25,270 nucleotides of DNA, from NCBI GenBank assembly GCA_021807065.1, contig JAKAPO010000005.1, positions 1-25,270 on the forward strand, read 5' to 3'. The notes under the pieces were generated by a model. It was not told the DNA's origin. It did not search any database and was given only the letters and a program-made list of their open reading frames with translations. The translations under genes and the position numbers were made by a program. The DNA comes from a bacterium. Its GTDB lineage: Bacteria; Vulcanimicrobiota; Vulcanimicrobiia; Vulcanimicrobiales; Vulcanimicrobiaceae. Positions 24,963 to 25,270 of the stretch are shown here, piece after piece. Numbering within the stretch: position 1 is the stretch's first letter; every line of letters starts with the position of its first letter.

Positions 24963-25076
24963 TATCAATGCCTCTGCTCGCCGCGGTCGTCTTGGCACTC
25001 CCCTGTCGCACGCGCGCATCGATCCGGATCAGGCGCGCGTTCCCACGCCCGCTTATCGTGCCCTTGCATCATACGG

Positions 25077-25270
25077 TCACGTCGCAGATAGAGCCAGGGG
25101 CTTGTGGCGAAAACAGGTCACGAGGTGATCGTTGACCATGCCGGCGGCCTGCATGTGCGCGTAGCAGATCGTCGTTCCGAAGAACGTGAAACCAGCTTGT
25201 TTCATCGCCTTGCTCATCGCATCGGAGAGTGGCGTCGAAGCTGGAATCTGCGACGACCGCTTCCAACGGT
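25077..25270 (-). CDS. tag: DNA-3-methyladenine glycosylase I, C-terminal fragment (window edge)
   Basis: The last 63 or so codons of a base-excision repair enzyme that removes 3-methyladenine from DNA. The reverse strand reads WKRSSQIPASTPLSDAMSK, then FTFFGTTICYAHMQAAG and MVNDHLVTCFRHK before TGA at 25079-25077. The His and Cys of NDHLVTC correspond to two of the four zinc ligands of E. coli Tag. The 5' part lies beyond the window. It is convergent with the cytochrome c gene; a repeat copy lies between them. Confidence 0.92.
   Translation of the reverse strand, partial: RWKRSSQIPASTPLSDAMSKAMKQAGFTFFGTTICYAHMQAAGMVNDHLVTCFRHKPLALSAT

Noticed and set aside
25069..25266. 65-aa reverse-strand open frame at the right edge
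   Set aside because: It is out of frame with the recognisable Tag C-terminus, which is clearly the coding frame.

Overview
The window is about 25 kb of GC-rich DNA, densely coded, with many TTG and GTG start codons and many 4-base stop/start overlaps. A TonB-dependent receptor, lipoprotein-type signals, a beta-barrel-like cytochrome protein and peptidoglycan-recycling enzymes point to a diderm bacterium. The gene repertoire (short biotin-carboxylase/BCCP chain, split methylmalonyl-CoA mutase, two-subunit transketolase, DUF4127) would fit a little-cultured phylum such as Candidatus Eremiobacterota (WPS-2) or a relative. That placement is inference from general resemblance, not a proven assignment.

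Left part (1-7.8 kb): after the start of a leftward secreted-protein gene cut by the window edge, a rightward operon runs MIP18-type Fe-S assembly factor, acyl-CoA carboxylase beta chain, DsrE-like lipoprotein, FabI enoyl-ACP reductase, and biotin carboxylase/BCCP alpha chain. A small leftward secreted protein follows. Then come methylmalonyl-CoA mutase catalytic chain and methylmalonyl-CoA epimerase. Together these genes cover propionyl-CoA -> (S)-methylmalonyl-CoA -> (R)-methylmalonyl-CoA -> succinyl-CoA, except for the cobalamin-binding mutase subunit and its MeaB chaperone, which are not in the window.

Middle part (7.86-19.5 kb): ten leftward genes lie head to tail and mostly overlap. In transcription order they are a GAF/PP2C/HATPase anti-sigma-type phosphatase, TonB-dependent receptor, unknown 108-aa protein, ABC ATPase, NagZ, AmiE-like serine amidase/hydrolase, AnmK, BadF-type amino-sugar kinase, MurQ and secreted DUF4127 protein. 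This is a peptidoglycan amino-sugar recovery set joined to an outer-membrane receptor and a regulatory phosphatase, and it is the most system-like part of the window.

Right part (19.5-25.3 kb): a gene-poor 0.4 kb stretch with an inverted pair of dispersed repeats leads to two divergent XRE regulators. These are followed by MsrB, a split transketolase (N and C subunits), a secreted protein with one CxxCH heme site and a probable beta-barrel, a strong hairpin terminator, a monoheme cytochrome c lipoprotein and the 3' end of tag (3-methyladenine DNA glycosylase I).

Two dispersed repeat families are visible. One is a REP-like family starting TGTCATCC(C/T)GAGCGAGC, with five copies, one of which supplies the murQ stop codon. 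The other is a 107-bp element with CTAGGAG-ended inverted termini, lying exactly between the two transketolase genes, with a 77%-identical 71-nt relative near position 136. No rRNA, tRNA, CRISPR array, transposase or prophage gene was seen.
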